Origin: Bradyrhizobium sp. RP6
GTDB taxonomy: Bacteria > Pseudomonadota > Alphaproteobacteria > Rhizobiales > Xanthobacteraceae
Length of the DNA stretch: 52,367 nucleotides
Reading direction: 5' to 3'
Assembly (NCBI RefSeq): GCF_003837805.1
Contig: NZ_RQIT01000035.1
Location: 1-52,367 of the forward strand
Shown: positions 50,522-52,367 of the stretch, in pieces
Layout of the letters: every line of letters starts with the position of its first letter
How positions within the stretch are numbered: the stretch's first letter is position 1
The notes under the pieces: generated by a model
The model's input: only the letters and a program-made list of their open reading frames with translations
What the model was told of the DNA's origin: nothing
Databases searched by the model: none
Position numbers and translations under genes: made by a program

Positions 50522-52258
50522 ATGTTCCGCCTAAAGCCTTTCCTGATGACGGCCAGCCTCGTGGGAAGCCTGTTCGGCTTCGCCTGCGGGCCCGTTTCCG
50601 CGCAGGTCGCCCCGGTCCAGCCTGCCCCCACCGTGCTGCAAGGCCCGGAGCAGCGGGTGGCGCTGGTGATCGGCAATGCGAACTACCAGAACGCGCCGCA
50701 ACTTGCGAATCCCGACGATGACGCGCAATCGATGGCGCAGTTCCTGAACTCCGCCGGCTTCGAAGTGGTCGCCGCGACCGATCTGACCCAGAACGACATG
50801 CTCCGCGTGGTCCAGGACTTTTCCGCCAAGGTCGCCTCGCGCGGTCCCAACACGGTGGCGATGGTCTATTACGCCGGTCACGGCGTGCAGCTCGCCGGCG
50901 AGAACTATCTCGTTCCCGTCGACGCCAAGGTCTCCAGCCCCGCCGAGCTCGTCAACAATTCGGTGCGTCTCGTCGACGTGATGTCGACGCTGGAGACGAT
51001 CCCGAGCCGGATGCGCATCGTCATCCTCGATGCCTGCCGCAACAACCCGTTCCCAGAAGTCAACGACGCCGGCCGGGGCCTCGCCATCGTCGACGCACCG
51101 AACGGCTCCATCGTCGGCTACTCGACCGCGCCGGGCGCCGAGGCGCTCGACGGCACGGGCGGCCACAGCCCCTATACGCAGGCCTTCCTGAACATCGCGC
51201 GCGAGCCCAACGTGCCGATCGAGCAGCTGTTCAAGCGCGTGCGCCTGCAGGTCAACCAGACCACGAGCGGCGGGCAGATCCCGTGGGAGAGCTCCTCGCT
51301 CACGAGCGACTTCACCTTCTTCGGTGACACCGCGGTTGCCGCCAACCGCGCGCCGGTGAGGGCACCTGTCGTGCAGATGGTCTCCAACCTGCCGAGCCGC
51401 TCGACACGCCAGGCTTATGATTACGTCGTGTCCGAGGGCCGTCCGGAATACTATCAGGAGTTCATCCAGATGTATCCGCACGACCCGCTGTGCGACCACG
51501 TCCGTTGGCTGCTCAAGAACCTCCTGATCTCGCAGGCCTGGCACAAGACGGTGCTCGCGAACTCGCCGCTTGCCTACAAGAGCTTCTACGACAACTACGG
51601 CAACAGCCCCTATGCGCAGGTCGCGCTGAAGCTGCAGGCCCAGCCCAAGCAGATCCCCCTGATGCAGGCGACCAAGTTCCTGGCGCCGCAGAACATTGCG
51701 CCGACCCTCAAGATCGGCAATCTCGGCCAGCCCAAATACATGCCGCTGCAGCAGGGCAATGGCGTGCAGGTGAACGGCAATCTGCCGGTCGTGCAGAAGC
51801 CGATGGATGGCAAGGTGATCGGCAAGCTCGGCCATGGCGGCCAGATCGTCACCCTGCCTGCGCCGACCAACACGAGCAAGAGCAATGGCGGCATCGGCAA
51901 GATCGTGACGCTGCCCGCGACCAACACCAAGCCGGACGCCGGCACCCGCACCCCGAGCAAGATCGTGAGCATGCCGGTGAATATCGCCAAGGGCGGATCG
52001 AAGATCGACGCGAAGCCAGTCAATGTTCAGACGCAGAACCAGCCGGTCCGCATCAACAACGGCAACACCGGCATCGTGAAGCCCAACACCACCCCGGTCA
52101 ACAAGGTGCAGGTGCAGACCAACGTGCAAAACAGCCGTCCGCAGCTCAACACGGTGCCGAACCGCATGGTCAGCAGCAACAACAACTTCCGGCAGTCGAT
52201 GAACCAGGCGCCGAGCATGAACGGCGGCGGCAACCGTCGCGGCGGCTTCATGCGCTGA
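50522..52258 (+). CDS. Secreted caspase-like (peptidase C14) protein
   Basis: This is a 578-residue exported protein. The signal peptide is MFRLKPFLMTASLVGSLFGF with ACGPVSAQ. The p20-like caspase domain starts RVALVIGNANYQNAPQLANP. The catalytic dyad is H120 in VAMVYYAGHGVQLAGENYLV and C172 in MRIVILDACRNNPF. YSTAPGAEALDGTGGHSPYT forms the later active-site loop. The domain spans about residues 44-280. After about residue 320 comes a helical part (AYDYVVSEGRPEYYQEFIQM), then a 200-residue Asn/Gln/Pro/Val/Lys-rich disordered tail. ATG at 50522 is preceded by GAGGAGCACGCC. Role unknown; alphaproteobacterial orthocaspases may process envelope proteins. Confidence 0.92.
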   Translation: MFRLKPFLMTASLVGSLFGFACGPVSAQVAPVQPAPTVLQGPEQRVALVIGNANYQNAPQLANPDDDAQSMAQFLNSAGFEVVAATDLTQNDMLRVVQDFSAKVASRGPNTVAMVYYAGHGVQLAGENYLVPVDAKVSSPAELVNNSVRLVDVMSTLETIPSRMRIVILDACRNNPFPEVNDAGRGLAIVDAPNGSIVGYSTAPGAEALDGTGGHSPYTQAFLNIAREPNVPIEQLFKRVRLQVNQTTSGGQIPWESSSLTSDFTFFGDTAVAANRAPVRAPVVQMVSNLPSRSTRQAYDYVVSEGRPEYYQEFIQMYPHDPLCDHVRWLLKNLLISQAWHKTVLANSPLAYKSFYDNYGNSPYAQVALKLQAQPKQIPLMQATKFLAPQNIAPTLKIGNLGQPKYMPLQQGNGVQVNGNLPVVQKPMDGKVIGKLGHGGQIVTLPAPTNTSKSNGGIGKIVTLPATNTKPDAGTRTPSKIVSMPVNIAKGGSKIDAKPVNVQTQNQPVRINNGNTGIVKPNTTPVNKVQVQTNVQNSRPQLNTVPNRMVSSNNNFRQSMNQAPSMNGGGNRRGGFMR

Positions 52259-52281
52259 TCGCGCAAGAAAGAAGGTGCGCT

Positions 52282-52320
52282 CCCTCCCCCGCCTGCGGGG
52301 GAGGGTTGGGGAGAGGGTGC
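52282..52320. repeat. GC-rich repeat hairpin after the caspase-like gene
   Basis: CCCTCCCCC (52282-52290), loop GCCTGC, GGGGGAGGG (52297-52305), then TTGGGGAGAGGG. This CTCCCCCGC...GGGGGAGGG motif is a common dispersed Bradyrhizobium spacer element. It can fold into a strong stem but has no T-run, so I do not call it a classical terminator. Confidence 0.55.
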
Positions 52321-52367
52321 TTCCAAAATCGAGGGCCCCCCAAGAGGAAAGAGCCCCCACCCGGCGC

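Noticed and set aside
1..52367. Horizontal transfer island, prophage or integrated element
   Set aside because: No integrase, transposase, tRNA or attachment-site pair was seen, and base composition and codon use look even throughout.

Overview
The window is GC-rich alphaproteobacterial chromosome, almost certainly from Bradyrhizobium or a very close relative. The evidence is a subpolar-type flagellar locus with FlbT, CtrA-type boxes, a very large polar-growth-ring-like protein, a reductase/thioesterase/[2Fe-2S] ferredoxin trio like that of Rhodopseudomonas palustris, and several intergenic palindromes of the kind that litter Bradyrhizobium genomes. No tRNA, rRNA, CRISPR array, insertion sequence or prophage was seen. 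The region reads as stable core genome plus one catabolic island.

Layout. 1-12.6 kb is flagellar. It holds the start of a flagellin gene (cut by the window edge), flbT, and the minus-strand operon flgE-flgK-flgL with a sigma-54-like promoter upstream of flgE. Downstream of flgL, in the same orientation, sits a tight four-gene cassette: a glycosyltransferase-like protein, a PLP enzyme, an ATP-grasp ligase and a PLP group II decarboxylase. A well-formed CtrA box lies in the 70-bp gap before it. 12.6-20 kb is mixed housekeeping: an exported MsrB, an FAD oxidoreductase, a SixA-like phosphatase, a universal stress protein, a DUF1127 protein divergent from a MocR regulator, two small membrane proteins and a DUF892 protein. 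20.2-23.4 kb has a YbhN-type membrane protein followed by a secreted SGNH hydrolase.

23.5-31.6 kb is a complete aldarate island: MFS transporter, LysR regulator, 5-dehydro-4-deoxyglucarate dehydratase, glucarate dehydratase, 2-oxoglutarate semialdehyde dehydrogenase and galactarate dehydratase. Together they convert glucarate and galactarate to 2-oxoglutarate. A 26-bp-arm palindrome is lodged before the last gene.

31.6-35.5 kb has two secreted small proteins, the ferredoxin reductase/thioesterase/ferredoxin trio and an orphan HPt phosphotransfer protein. 35.9-41.7 kb is one 1,923-residue gene built from 22- and 44-residue repeats (multiples of 11), preceded by a second CtrA box. It is a likely homologue of the Agrobacterium growth pole ring protein (RgsE in Sinorhizobium). 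41.9-44.7 kb is an Mla-type lipid transporter operon. 44.9-52.4 kb holds a dipeptide epimerase, an MFS permease, an Ala/Glu/Pro-rich protein of unknown function, small proteins, a glyoxalase-fold protein, a FucU-like mutarotase and a secreted caspase-like protease.

The most interesting points are the CtrA-box-headed small-molecule/glycosylation-type cassette inside the flagellar locus, and the hendecad-repeat polar protein with its own CtrA box. All functional assignments come from reading the sequence and from family knowledge. No database search was run.
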